Shown here piece by piece: positions 1 through 11,846 of a stretch of DNA of 64,000 nt. Source of the DNA: Populus alba. Its lineage: Eukaryota; Streptophyta; Magnoliopsida; Malpighiales; Salicaceae. The position numbers were made by a program, and so were the translations under genes. The notes under the pieces were generated by a model. That model had not been told where the DNA came from and did no database searches. It was given only the letters and a program-made list of their open reading frames with translations. Where the stretch lies: the NCBI RefSeq assembly GCF_005239225.2, contig NC_133300.1:16459875-16523874 (forward strand), read 5' to 3'. How positions within the stretch are numbered: position 1 is the first letter of the stretch; each line of letters begins with the position of its first letter.

Positions 1-423
1 CCCAAATTTGGAAGATCTTCTTGTTACTGTGAGTTACTTGACCAAATAATTGTAAACATTTATATACCAATTTTTCAGTCTATGGAATAGGAAATCGAGT
101 TACTTAAATTGATATTCTTATAGGAATTCTCTTGTTGGCATGCTTAGGTTTACCCATGTGAAGATATTTCCAAACCTGTCATGGATTTGGTGACAAAGCA
201 GCTCCAGAGTTACTTTTATTTTAACCAACTCAAAGTGGTGAAGATTCGAGGCATTAATGGCACAAGAATCGAGTGGGAATTTCTCAGACTCATACTTGCT
301 CATTCACCAGTGCTCGAGTCAATGACTATTGTAAAATTCAAAGGTGAGAGAATTTCTGAATCATTCTTGCAGGAAGTTGAGCGAGCTTCAAAACATGTCA
401 AGTTTATTAGTTTAGCTCTGTAA
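1..423 (+). CDS. F-box/FBD/LRR-type protein, 3' end (partial)
   Basis: Seen: two coding blocks. Positions 1-28 read P-N-L-E-D-L-L-V-T and end at a GTGAGT donor. Positions 148-423 start after a TTAG acceptor in the same phase (0) and end with TAA at 421-423. The 119-nt intron and matching phases support the join; the alternative acceptor near 78 leads straight into an in-frame stop. The last exon reads FNQLKVVKIRGINGT, then LAHSPVLESMTIVKF, the pattern of the C-terminal FBD region of plant F-box/LRR proteins such as At1g13570. Family knowledge: these proteins act as substrate receptors of SCF ubiquitin ligases. The F-box itself would lie left of the window, so the class rests on the C-terminal motif only. 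Confidence 0.6.
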
Positions 424-1359
424 GTTTTGTTTCTCATGATGGCATTGCCAAGTTTGCTGTTGATGTTGTGTTCTTCACTTTTTTCTTTGTAAATTTTAAT
501 GTTAAGGTTATTAAACTCGGAACTTTTTAGTCATCTTTCCTTTGAATACAAAATTTACAGACTTGGTTCAAGGTATATTTGTGTTATTTTGGACGTGGGC
601 TTTTCATGCTCAAGGGGCTAAGGCATGTCAGCTCTTGATCCTTTAATTGCAGGTAAAAATATTTTGCTAACAGTGAACAGGTCAATTCTGTGAGCTATAA
701 CCAGGAGATTTTGGTTGCGTTCTGCATTATCCACTGTGAAATGTAATATTTTCCTCAGCAGATTGCTGGTATGCATCTTAGTTGTGAATACGAATGGTCT
801 GCAAAATAAGTTTTTTGAGTGTTGGGTTTTGATTGATGATTTCTACTGGTAAGAACATGTACACCTGGGAAAGGGGAAGACAGAGATAGATCAGACTTCG
901 ACAATATGCTAGAAGGTGAAGAACCTACCCCCATTTATAACCCTATTGCTTGGTAAAAAGCAATTGAACCTGTGGATTTAAAGTGGATTTGGGCCAAGAA
1001 AATGTAGCTAAGTTTCTCCATAGCACAACGCTTGCATGCTCGAGCAATATGTCAATGACAATACGAAAAGCTAATTGGAGAAGCATTTTTACTTTAGCTC
1101 ATGAGTGAAATCACTATTTATTGGAATAGTCATGATTTCATGGTTTTGTTTCTTCATCTAAAAAACTTAATACTAGTTTTTAAGGGTATTTTAGTTATTT
1201 TACAAGGTTTATTAATCATTATTAAATTAACCTAAAAAATATTTTTTTTTCCATTTAAAATGAACAATCAACAAAATGTCAAATACTAAATGGGGAAATG
1301 ACCAGAGTCAAATGTCAAATGAGAAAGAAAAAAAAAAATTCTTTAAGAAAAATAAAAAA
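424..1359. other. 3' flank of the FBD gene, no gene seen
   Basis: AT-rich non-coding sequence directly after the FBD-type stop codon. The first few hundred bases probably include its 3' UTR. No open frame with recognisable coding content was found on either strand. Confidence 0.5.
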
Positions 1360-2240
1360 GAACAACTTAAGTCACCTTGGACAAACTTGTAAGACTTGCG
1401 ACTTGTAGCAAGGGAGCATGATAACTTAGATAGAAAAAAAAAAAAATAATTATAAAAGCTTAATTTCTAGACAATCTAATGTTAAAGAATGAAAAAAAAT
1501 TCAACGTGAAAAAAAAAAAAAAAAAACAACTCGAGTCAGTTCGGGTTAATTTGTAAAACCTTTTTATGTTTTGTGAAACTATTTTTTATCTCATTATATG
1601 ATAACAAAAACATACACTTACAAAGTTGAGGACCAATCAAATATCAGAAGGTTTGTTTGATCTCACAGTAATTTTATAGAAAGCAAACCAAAATAAACTA
1701 TGAATCCTAACTTAAAATCAATAAAATATTGAAGGATAAATTGAAAAAATAAAATCAAGATTTTTTTTATAAAATACTAATGTTGGAAGGATTAAATAAA
1801 AAAATATAAAAAAAAGAATCAAAAAAAAGAAATCATCTAAGTTGACCTGAGTTATTCTTTTAAACTCATGATATGAGTTATGTAACTGAGATTACCTTAT
1901 ATATATATATATAAAAATAAAACAATTACAAAGCCTAGTATCCAGCTAACCCATTTCCCAATTAACACAATATCAAAAGATGAAAATAAAAACAAAATTA
2001 TTCAATTAAAAAAAGAATAAAAAAAGAGTCACTTGAGTTAACTTACGTACTAAACTCGCAACTCGGGTCAGGAAAAAAATAAACATATAGAAAATATACT
2101 AAAAAAGATTTAGAAAGTCAATTCCTAACCAACTCATGTTGAAGAATGAAATGGAAGAACAACAAAAAATACTCAAGTCAACTTAGGTTAACTTAAGATG
2201 CATGTGATCCACATAATAAAACTAAGACAACAGACAGAAA
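1360..2240. repeat. Degenerate dispersed repeat with CAACTCGGGTCA-type motifs
   Basis: Several related blocks about 150-200 nt apart combine a GAGTYRRYYYGRGTTAA-like motif with a downstream 'aactcgcaactcgggtca'-like motif and long A-rich spacers (near 1369, 1530, 1840, 2030 and 2170). A second cluster lies at 9.7-10.0 kb. I recognise this as a common poplar-type interspersed repeat but cannot place it in a named family. No coding content is seen. Confidence 0.45.
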
Positions 2241-3093
2241 AAAAATCCAAAAAATAACAAAACTCAATTTCAAATTAATTAATTGTTGAAAGATAAAATA
2301 ATTTTTTTGTAACCGGTAAAATCATAAAAATTTTAAATTAGATTTGAGCTTTTCTTGATTGTGTCTTGAGCTAAAGTATTTAGACTTGAATATGACATTT
2401 ATCTCTAGGCTTAATATTTCCTATAAAACAAGTTCGTTATCAGAATAGAAATCCCTCTTATCCTTAAATTAATAAAAAATGTTGGAGAATACATGTTTTG
2501 ATGGTTGTGTGTTCTTGCATGAACTTAAACTCTTTGGTTTTTTTTTTTTTTTTTTTTCTTCTTGTTTAACTTCTAACCCAATAACTTTATACACATTGGT
2601 CATATGAACTTATCAAGTAGAGTAATGACGGGGAGTAATTGTTTGCTCTTACAAGTAACATAAAAAGATTATTTATTGTTTCTTTTGTTTTGTTGTGCTA
2701 TTGATAAAAAAGATGAGCGGTCATGTGTGATTAATAAGAAAAGTTGATGTACTCTAAGAAGTTAGGTTAATGGAAGATGACCATTTCTCAAGAAAAGTAA
2801 TGTTGTAGTGACAATTCATGTGTAAATATAGAAAAGTGCGATGTTGTCATGAATTTCTTGAATATCTTAATTTTGCATTGTGACCTGTGTCCATTGCTAG
2901 ACCTCTAGGAATTTGCACGGAATTGGGATTCGGTCTGGGGATCGTTGGTTTGAGTCTACTTGAACCGGAGAGCAGTCCCCTTGAAAAAGTGGCGCAGATA
3001 TGATTTGTTGTCGCCGGCCAAAAATTTAACGGGCAGCACCTATGTGCAAAAAAGGGGACAAGATTGCTTTCCGTTTGGGCCTCAAACGGACAG
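2241..3093. other. AT-rich spacer, then a GC-richer block of unknown origin
   Basis: Positions 2241-2880 are AT-rich with a T tract near 2541-2558. From about 2881 the base composition shifts towards GC and resembles an old transposon-derived block, but I could not assign it. Open frames on both strands here are short and overlapping, with no protein family recognised. Confidence 0.4.
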
Positions 3094-3121
3094 CCCCCCC
3101 CCCCCCCCCCCCCTTTTTTTT
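3094..3121 (+). repeat. Homopolymer tract C20 followed by T8
   Basis: Twenty consecutive C are followed directly by eight T and then four CAT units. This is the longest C run in the window. Its exact length in the genome is uncertain because such tracts are error-prone in sequencing and assembly. Confidence 0.9.
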
Positions 3122-3211
3122 CATCATCATCATAGCCATACACAAATTTCTTCTATCCACTTACTCAACTAACCTGTTCCATTTTTGAATTATTATTATT
3201 TTATGCAATCA

Positions 3212-4160
3212 AGATAGGGAATTTCCCATTTTCAACTCCAACAACTGCTGCTATGGAAGAAGCAGACCATTGCTTCAAGGCTCTGCAAGCACTTGATTGC
3301 ACAGGAAAACCGACACTCCTGGGAAAGGCCATGATTCGTTATCCCATGAGTCCTCGCCACTCTCGATTTCTCCTTACTGTTATCCAAATGATGAGGAAAC
3401 AGAATAAGAAAAATCATGCGAGACCAACTGTTGCTCAAGAACATGCAGTTGCAACAGCTGCAGCAGCGAACCTTGCCTAATCCTTTTCTCACGTGTTTTG
3501 GAGGAATTTGAGAAGGACCGAAAATCTACTACATATACTTCTTCGAGTCTTTATAGAAGATGTAAATTTGTCCGAGCAGGATTAATTATGGACTCATGGA
3601 ACCATGGAGGATGTAGAGCAAGCTTGGAGGGATTTGTCCCGTGAGAGCTCTTCGAAAAGAATCTAAAAGAGAACGAGGAAGGGTCTAACGTGAAGCTATC
3701 TGTGCTGGTTGGATAGATAGGGTTGCCAAACGCGTCAGAGGAAATTCAAGGTCAATGGAAGGACATAGGAAAGCAAAGGCAGTTCGGTATCAAGCTTGCA
3801 TGGTTGATGAGATTGTATTTCTTAACCGTCGGTCCTCTCTTTATCATGCAGCTCCTGAGTTTTTAGTGTACTCTGATTTGCTGCATACAAAATGGCCATA
3901 CATTCATGGACCAAAAAGCGTGAAACCTGAATGGCAATTATGGCGAGTCTTCGTGTGATTTTTCTGAAGTAGAACACCATAAACCTTTTTATGATCCTGA
4001 AACTGACCAAGCATTTCATGCGACTGTTCCATTTTTTACGCTTCATCTGTGGGAGCTTCTGCAATGTTATTTGCCATTTAGAAGGTGAAACTTTTGAAGG
4101 TATTTGCAAATTTCCAGAACTGGTCCGATCTTTGTTCTCTGCAAAAGAATCGGACATGGA
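3212..4160 (+). pseudogene. DEAH13/FAS4-type RNA helicase pseudogene (C-terminal part)
   Basis: Seen: colinear but interrupted similarity to the C-terminal half of plant DEAH-box helicase 13 (DHX37/Dhr1 class, nucleolar rRNA processing). Block 1 (about 3212-3478) contains EADHCFKALQALD and YPMSPRHSRFLLTVIQMM, the winged-helix/ratchet region. Block 2 (about 3590-3650) reads like HGTMEDVEQAWRDLS. Block 3 (about 3690-3950) reads AICAGW, then ADRVAKRV-like sequence, RYQACMVDEIVFL, APEFLVYSDLLHTKWPYIHG. Block 4 (about 3970-4060) resembles the DPKPYYDPETDQ...LHLWEL region. Frameshifts, stops and a deletion separate the blocks and the helicase core is absent, so no functional protein can be made. 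Whether it came from retrotransposition or a decayed genomic duplicate is not clear. Confidence 0.75.
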
Positions 4161-4737
4161 GTGCTAGGAGTTCTAGAAAGGACGTGGAATTTTTTGGAGG
4201 CTAGAAAGGTTTTTTCTTTCTTTCTGAATCCTCTTTAGAATTGTTGTTCTCTAGTTTGCTTGCTACTATACCAAAGCCTAGCTGAAGAACACTTCATGAC
4301 ACACCAACACATACTGCTCATATTATTTCGAAGTCAATGATTTGACTCAGAAAATTATAGTCCACGATGATCAAGGCTAAGGAGCATTATTTTTACAGGA
4401 GATGTGATCACTTCGAATTGCGAAATCTTAAGTCAAAGTATATGGAACACATTGGCTCTCAAAGTAAATTGGATCCTCATAGAATTGTCACTCAGTAGGA
4501 ATACAAACAAAAGGATTTTGAAGTACTGTCAGTTTCTCAAAACAGGATCTGTACAATTTGATGAAAACATCAAGTCCTTTGGAGCCTAGATTATACCACT
4601 ATTATACAACAAAGAGAAACCTCAATCATGAAAACACTATCACAAGACAGCTTCACCTATAATGGTTTTCTATTATTCTAAATCTCTTTAAATGAAGAAA
4701 AAAAGAAGAGAGAATATATTGAATTTTTGTAAGGAAT
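4161..4737. other. Spacer downstream of the NIK-type gene, nothing recognised
   Basis: Lies between the helicase pseudogene and the stop codon of the minus-strand receptor kinase, and probably includes that gene's 3' UTR. A short plus-strand frame at 4404-4589 matches no family I know. Confidence 0.4.
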
Positions 4738-7666
4738 TCACCTTGGGCCAGAGAGCTCCATTGCTTGGACTAGTAATGATGAGTCATCGGTGAGATCAGA
4801 ATATCGATCTGACGAGGAGAACTCGTGGGGTTTGGACTTGGTTGCTTCTGCTCTTTGAGAAGCTTCCCAGCTTTCCGCTAGCCCATCTCCTTCAAGCATT
4901 TTAACTACTTCATACATCTTAGGTCTTTGGCTTGGAAGGTATTGGGTGCACAAGAGGGCAACTTGTACCATCTCCTCAAGCTCAATTCTATCATAATTTC
5001 CCTTTAGATCCTTGTCTACAAGCATTTCAAGCTTTTTCTCTTGATGAATCTTCTTTACCTGCAATTGTAATCAACAGATATCAGAGAACTGAACTGCAGA
5101 CTGTAAAGCAAAGATTTCTAAGGCATTTATAGGCAGAATTGATATGAAGTAGATTGTAATCACCCAATCTAGCATGGCTCCTTTCTGATTGGCTGCCTTG
5201 CCAAACTCTAGTGCTCTTTGGCCTGTGATTAATTCAAGAAGCAGGATACCAAATCCAAAAACATCTGTTTTGTCTGAGGATTGACCAGTTGAAAGATATT
5301 CAGGTGCTATATGCCCGACAGTGCCTCTCACGGCGGTAGTGACATGTGAATCTTGATGATCCAAAAGCTTTGCCAACCCAAAATCACCTACCACAGCTTC
5401 ACAATAATCATCAAGCAATATATTTGCAGCCTTAACATCCCTGTGGATTATCTTCGGATCACACTGCTCATGGAGGTACAATAGTCCCCTCGCAGCTCCT
5501 AAGGCAATTCTCTTCCTGGTGCCCCAATCCAAGACTGGTTTCCCTTTAAAAAATAATGCAGGATCATCAGTTTAGCTACTCAAAATATGCATTTTGCCAT
5601 TTTAGGCTAACGATACCGACAATCATAGCAATAGAAATCAAACTCGGCTACCTTTGAGACGAGAAGCGACGCTGCCATTGGACATGTATGGATAAACTAG
5701 AAGTCTTTCTGTTGGTGTCATACAAAATCCATAGAGCCTAAGGAGGTTCCGGTGCACTGCTAAGCTGATCATCTCAACTTCTGTTTGGAATTGAATCTCT
5801 CCTCCACTGGCACTGCCATCTTTAAGCCTCTTGACAGCTACAACAGTCCCATCATGGAGAATCCCTTTGTACACATTGCCAAAACCTCCTTTTCCTAGTA
5901 TGTTCTTATTGCTGAAGTTGTTTGTCGAAATCTGAAGTTCTCTAAACTGAAATTTCCTCAAGTTTCCAAGAGAAACTTCCTCGTGTTGGCGATCTGATGA
6001 GTCACAGAATTGCATCATCATATTTACTATACTATTAGCTACCATAGCAAGTATTTAGTAAAATTAAAGGTTTATATATATGTTACACACCTTTAACATC
6101 AAAAAATGTAGGTTGATTGTTCCTTTGTCTCCACCACAAAAATAATCCAAACACAAGAATGATAAGTGAGACAGAACCAACGCTTGAGCCAAATGCAAGA
6201 GCTATTTGGTGACTCTTCGGTCTGGCTGCAGGTTGGGCTACTAAAGATGTGATGAGATTACTGTCATTATCAATCCAAAACAAGTTGCAAATTGTGAATC
6301 GAATTATTAAATTAGGATAGCACATTCCATTTTCCTTACTTGGTGTGTTATTCAAGTTCATGGACATTGGCATTAGGGTTGTCCCATAGCATTCTGGTTC
6401 AGAACCTGTTGGACAGATTAGAGGGTTTCCAGAAATGCTGCAAGAATAAGAAATGCAACAGAAGATACATTTAAAGTTGGCCTTCCAATTCACTATTCAG
6501 AGAAAGAGGGAGGAAGAGGAGAGAGATTTACCTGAATGTTTTGGTAGGAAATCTTGGCACAGGGCCACTCAGGTTATTGAATGACAAGTCACTGAAATCC
6601 ACAGACAAAAAATCTTTTAAAAACACATTTTAATAAGGTTATAAATCTTTGATTTACAAGAATAGGATCAAGAGACGTACAGTAACACAAGCTGGGTCAT
6701 GTTAGCCAATGACATTGGGAATTCTCCAGAGAGACTGTTATTATTTAGCCTCCTAATCCAGATCAAAGAACCCAAGTCAAAATTAGACGCAAAGGAGGGA
6801 GATTCTTTAGGATGCAACAACAAAGTACTTCAAGCTTAATACTGTAATTGCAAAATTTAAAGCTCACATGTATTCTAGATTCCTCAGATTGCCTAAAGAG
6901 GAAGGAATTTTCCCAGTAAAGAAATTGTTAGAAAGATCAAGTGTGTGAAGCTTTGAGAGCTTTCCTATCTCCGCAGGAATTGGTCCTGTAATATTATTGC
7001 TCTGCAGGAGCCTGAAAATACATGTAACATGCCAAATGTTAAGACTTAATTACAAGTAACATAGAAGGAACTTCCTCTCTTCAAAACTTCAGAACTGTCC
7101 GTTTGTTTCTTGAGTACTTACACAGTCTGAAGATTTGTCAAGTTGCCAATAGTTGGAGAAAGAGTTCCAGATAAATTCTGGCTAGGAGTTCCCCTGCAAC
7201 AAGGCCATTTCAGCATCCTCAATAAATGATCATTTCTTGTTTCTAAATTACTACCAATCCATATCGGTTTCATGACATTCAGGCTATGTTTTGAGATTTT
7301 TGTTTGAAATATGAGGTTGTAGAAGACTCACAGGCCGATGACAAGGCTCTCAGAAGAGCAAGTGACCATAGTCCAGCTACATGGATCAACAGCATCTCCA
7401 TCCCAATTCTCAAGAACCCCGTGAGGGTCATCTAAAGAAGCTTTTATTCCCATTAAAGCTTGAACTGAAAAATGAACACCCATGTCAAAAAAGACCTTCC
7501 ATTTTTCTTCATATTAATTTGAAGCCAAGGGAAAGGAAAGAATTTTGAAGTTACCTTCATAGTTTACTCCTTTAGGAGTCAGCAATCCATTCACAGTAGT
7601 CAGAAACCACAAGCAAGACACAAAACAGAGACCAACTTCTCTTCTCCTCATTGCCATTGCAGTCAT
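4738..7666 (-). CDS. NIK1: LRR receptor-like kinase, NSP-interacting kinase (NIK1/NIK2) type
   Basis: Eleven exons with consistent phases: 7555-7666, 7332-7464, 7122-7193, 6868-7011, 6681-6752, 6532-6591, 6340-6437, 6091-6240, 5652-5993, 5164-5543, 4738-5058, giving 627 aa (Arabidopsis NIK1 has 638). The 133/72/144/72 exon pattern is typical of LRR subfamily II. Order: signal peptide (about 1-27), LRR N-cap with DPCSW, LRRs to about 195, transmembrane segment about 243-265 ([10 protein letters not shown]), then the kinase with [11 protein letters not shown], Lys335, HRDVKAAN (430-435), DFG (448-450) and APE. The tail ends [13 protein letters not shown] as in NIK1/2. The activation-loop Thr463, Thr464 and Thr469 match the Thr468/469/474 phosphosites known in NIK1. 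Family role: plasma-membrane receptor kinase in antiviral translational control and immunity. The start is uncertain because in-frame ATGs also lie at 7696, 7657 and 7651. Confidence 0.93.
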
Positions 7667-9018
7667 GAAGTGTACAAGAACCACAGAACAAAACAAGAAA
7701 TGCTAAATTTTTCTGCAAATGGCAACTGTTTTAGCTACCAGAGAAATCACCTTTGAAATGGTTTACTTTTGAATAACGTAATACTTAGATTTGAACCCAC
7801 GTCTTGCCTTACAGGCCAGAAATCCATTCACCAAAATCTTTTCTGTGTCAGACCCAAGAAAAGAACCAATGTTTTGGCTGTATAATAAAGGGAACTGGCA
7901 TTAGCATGCCTGTCATTTAGTCAGTATAGGTTAAAGAAAAGAATAATATATATAGCCATACTATATTGTATACGGCCTTGATCTTAAAAGCACCAAAAGT
8001 AAATAAATCTAGGCAATATTCTTAATCCAAGGAGAGAATTGGAAATTCCCATTTCTGAGTTAATCATGCATTGCCCCAGAAAGCATATTTTTTTTACCCT
8101 GTAGCTGTGAATTTTATATTACTCGCCACAGTAGTGACAAACAAAAGGCAGCCAGGCATGAAAATTATAATAATTACAAAATATTAAGATAGTTTAAATA
8201 TCTGTATGCATAGAGTGAATCAAAATTCTTTCTGGGTTTGTGAGTCATCAGTCATCTTGTTATAGACATGGAGATAGGTTATGCATATGCTGCTGCTGTT
8301 GTACTACTTTGTACCAAAAACAAATACAACAACATGAGGATTATTGTCATGTCTGTGTGTACTTTTCCAGGATGTTCATGGTTATCACTAAAGGTAGAGT
8401 CTCTGTAATGAGATCAAAATGCATTGCTTGAGGCAGAGGAATCCAACATTCTCTTGAGTTCGGCCATACAGCAAAAAGACCTAAAACCCATTTTTCTAAA
8501 TTCTAATTTCTAACCTTTTACTCTTTATTTTTCTGAGAATGTGAGGATCTCGAGGCAGAAAAACTTGAGGCTCGAGATTGATGATGGTGGATTTGGTCAC
8601 CCACTATCTTAGGACCATGACACCATGAGTATCTTTGTTGGCATTAAACATTTTTATATTACTATATGCTCTTGCCATTGTTTGTATATGTAGTCACTTT
8701 TGTGCTGTAAAATGTTGGGAGATTGCTTTTATAGATTCCATACAGCCAACCACTATCAGCTAACTGTCACACACAGAGAGTCTTCTTTTTCTTCGACAGA
8801 CAGTCGTTCCAACCCCAAAAAGAAAAACTTTTAAAAGCAAAAGCTGCAGTATAATAGCGTGTGTTTACAACTATGGTAGTGGTTTTTGTTTTCGATATAA
8901 AAATATAAAAAAAATTTAAATTTTAAAAAAATACAGGTAAAGCCGCGTTCCAAACAGGCTATCATTCTCTCGAGATGAAATTACTAATGCAATTTGATAC
9001 ATAACGGTATCATCGAGC
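7667..9018. other. Upstream region of the NIK-type gene
   Basis: Non-coding; contains the presumed promoter and 5' UTR of the minus-strand kinase gene. Positions about 8866-8962 (starting near 'gcgtgtgtttacaac' and ending 'gccgcgttccaaacaggc') look like a shortened MITE of the type with terminal 'tgtttggta' and 'accaaacac' motifs. No further gene is seen. Confidence 0.4.
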
Positions 9019-9252
9019 ATGAGCAGTTCAAAAAAAAGAAGAAAGAAAGAAGAAAGCATCATTGGCTGTGTGCATCACAGCATGCTTGTAAAAATGGTGG
9101 AATCAAAGGCTTTTGGAGGACTGTTAGAGATCTGTGATCATTTGGGAATCCAGACTTTGAGCATGTTTATCTGTCTTGTTACAATAATTATGTGGACTTA
9201 TGACAGATTAATTAAGAACCCACATCCAAAACAAGCTGATTTTCAGCCCTAG
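9019..9252 (+). CDS. Possible small membrane protein, unrecognised
   Basis: A 77-codon frame with an ATG start and TAG stop. It begins with a Lys/Arg-rich stretch (about residues 3-11) and has one hydrophobic segment near residues 47-60 (SMFICLVTIIMW) that could span a membrane, followed by a polar tail. I know no homologue. Surrounding sequence is intergenic and no promoter or polyadenylation signal stands out. It may be a chance frame. Confidence 0.2.
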   Translation: MSSSKKRRKKEESIIGCVHHSMLVKMVESKAFGGLLEICDHLGIQTLSMFICLVTIIMWTYDRLIKNPHPKQADFQP

Positions 9253-9456
9253 AAGAAGCCTTAATTAATGTGGTCGACGTTGTAGCCTCTGAGAAAAGGG
9301 TCTGTCACGTATTTGATTGTGCCATAAGTATCAAAATTTGTCATATGTCAATGTCACATGCATCAAATTAAGCAATTCACCCAATAAATAATGTCTATTG
9401 GCATTTAGTTCTCACTAGATGTGTGTAGCAGCTAGCGAGAGGCCAGGTTATGTGTT

Positions 9457-9530
9457 TTTTTTTTTTTTTAATTATTATTATTATTATTATAAATAAAATA
9501 AAATAAAATAAAATAAATAAAATATGTGAA
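9457..9530 (+). repeat. Compound microsatellite: T tract, (ATT)n, (AAAAT)n
   Basis: A run of about 13 T is followed by ATT repeats and then several AAAAT units. Simple-sequence DNA with no coding content. Confidence 0.85.
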
Positions 9531-9699
9531 GCAGGTTATATATAGAACCAAGTACATTAGATAAATTAGTTTTATTTTAATTAGATAATTAAAAAAATTG
9601 ACAACAAAAATATTTAATTATAATAATCCGGGAAAATTTATTTTTTCAAAAAAATAATAATAATGTAGATTAATTCTTAATCAATTAAACATGTAGGAA

Positions 9700-10330
9700 A
9701 AAATTATGTAAGTAACAAAATAAGGGCCTCAACTAACCAGAGTTAGCATGACAAACCTATAACTCAAGTAATAAAAAGTGAGCCAACCCAAGTCAAACTA
9801 GCAACTTAGATTATGAGATTAGGATAATATGATAGAAAAGAAAACAAAGAAAACCACAAAGCCATACTTTTTTTTAAAAAAATCAATATCAAATGATGAA
9901 ATCAAAAAATAAAATACATAAAAGAAATTGATGTCAATCTGTGCTACCTTTTTAAACTTAAAACCCGGGTTATTAGACTAAAAATACCATATATGAAAAA
10001 AAAATCATAAAACTCAATCCTCAACTAATTAAATATTGAATGATAAAATCAAAAAAACAAATCTATTATACAAAAGGATCTAAAACTAAAAATAGAAATG
10101 AAAACAATGAACATTAAAATTAAAATTAAAACAAATTAGAGGACAACAACAATTTTTTTTTTTAAATGATGAAATTGAAAAAACAAGGACCGTATTAAAA
10201 AAATATATCATAAATTGAGATTAAATAATGAAATTAAAAATAAATAAAAATTTTACAAGAGGCTAAGAATAAGAATTAGAAAAAAAAAAAACAAAGTTGA
10301 AATATAAATAACTATGAAAAAAAATTCAAA
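9700..10330. repeat. Second cluster of the dispersed poplar-type repeat
   Basis: Contains blocks such as 'ccaacccaagtcaaactag' (about 9785) and 'aaaacccgggttattagac' (about 9960) embedded in A-rich sequence with 'gatgaaattgaaaaaa' spacers. It has the same architecture as the cluster at 1.4-2.2 kb. The short frames within it are low-complexity Lys-rich and not credible genes. Confidence 0.4.
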
Positions 10331-11780
10331 GTTTTTTAATGGCTAGTAAGAATTTCAAAGGAAAAAAAGAGAAAAAAGAGGGAAAAAATAAGAGATCATC
10401 GAGGACAAACCATCCCACCACCCTAACACGTGCAACTCTGCTACAAAAAAGATGTTGTGATGATTCCAACAACATTATGAAAAAGAGATTTTGGCCGCCA
10501 AGAAAAGTTATATGCACTACCAAAAGATCATAGATATCTTCCACTAGTGTGTGTGTTACAAGTATCAATTACCTTTTTATTTATATAATATTTTATTTTT
10601 AGCAAAAAAAAATCTATCCTTGTTCATGTTGATAATAACAAAAAAAAGCCATAATAAAAAGAGAAAAAAACCTCTAAATACAAGCTTTAAAAATTTCACT
10701 TTTAAGAGCGATAGAATCATTGTTTGTGCATATTTATGAAAAGATAAAGAAGTCTAAATATATCATTTTTTATTTTCTTTTAAGGGTAAATCAATAATTT
10801 TATTTCCGATAATGACCATGAGGCCTTGCAATAAATCAAAATACCCCTAACATAAATGCCATTAATTTTTTTTGAAAAAGAAGAAATAATAATTATACTA
10901 TCTAGCTAATGAATCGCGGAATGTGTGTAGGTGGACAGTGAATCTCCCTACAGTTTTAGCTTTCTTTTGATTTTAATTGTCAAAAAATTGAAGGCGAATA
11001 CAAAGATTCTAGCAACCATATGATGTGCTTTGAATTGTATCTTGGCTGAGATTTCATTTAGTTTTGGACTAATCGACCATTATAGAAGACAAAGACAACA
11101 AATATTTATCTGAACAGGATTGAACAACATCTAATGATAGCCAAAATACAAAAATGAAACAGTCACGAGTGATTTTTGAGCTCATGTGAGGGTGAAATAC
11201 CTCGAATCCATACAACATTTAGGCAGTCTAGACATTGGATAATTAGGAAGGCCAAGACGACCCAGCACGCAATCATAGCACGAAAAAAGAAACTGGGAAT
11301 TTGACCAAGCAGAAGAAAATATTGTAGGTCATAAAATGACAAATATGTCCAGAGATTAGGGACCAAAAAGATATATATATATATAATTGTCTCTTTCCCC
11401 TAAGCAAATTTATTATAAAGGAAGTGCTCCCTCCTTTGAACCATAACCTTAGATTTTGATTCCAATTATCCAATTAAGGCATAGTTTTTCCCTTCGTTTG
11501 TCTTCATTGCATGTCTTTACTGCTTCGTTTGTCCTTGGAAAACTAACAATAATATTAAGGTCACAGCACCACAGTGCTGGTGTGGCATGGAACTCTACGG
11601 CCTAGTAATATCTTGACACGTGGCAAGCCTTTATACCATTATGCCACATGTCTTACTGTGATTGGATTGGATGCCAAAGTGGTCTCAGGGTCTCGTATAT
11701 TTGCATGATGACAAGAGCGGAGGAGAGGAATAACATCATACTACTAGAGCATAAAATATTAGGTTAGAAATGACTGTCCA

Positions 11781-11846
<66 letters not shown>

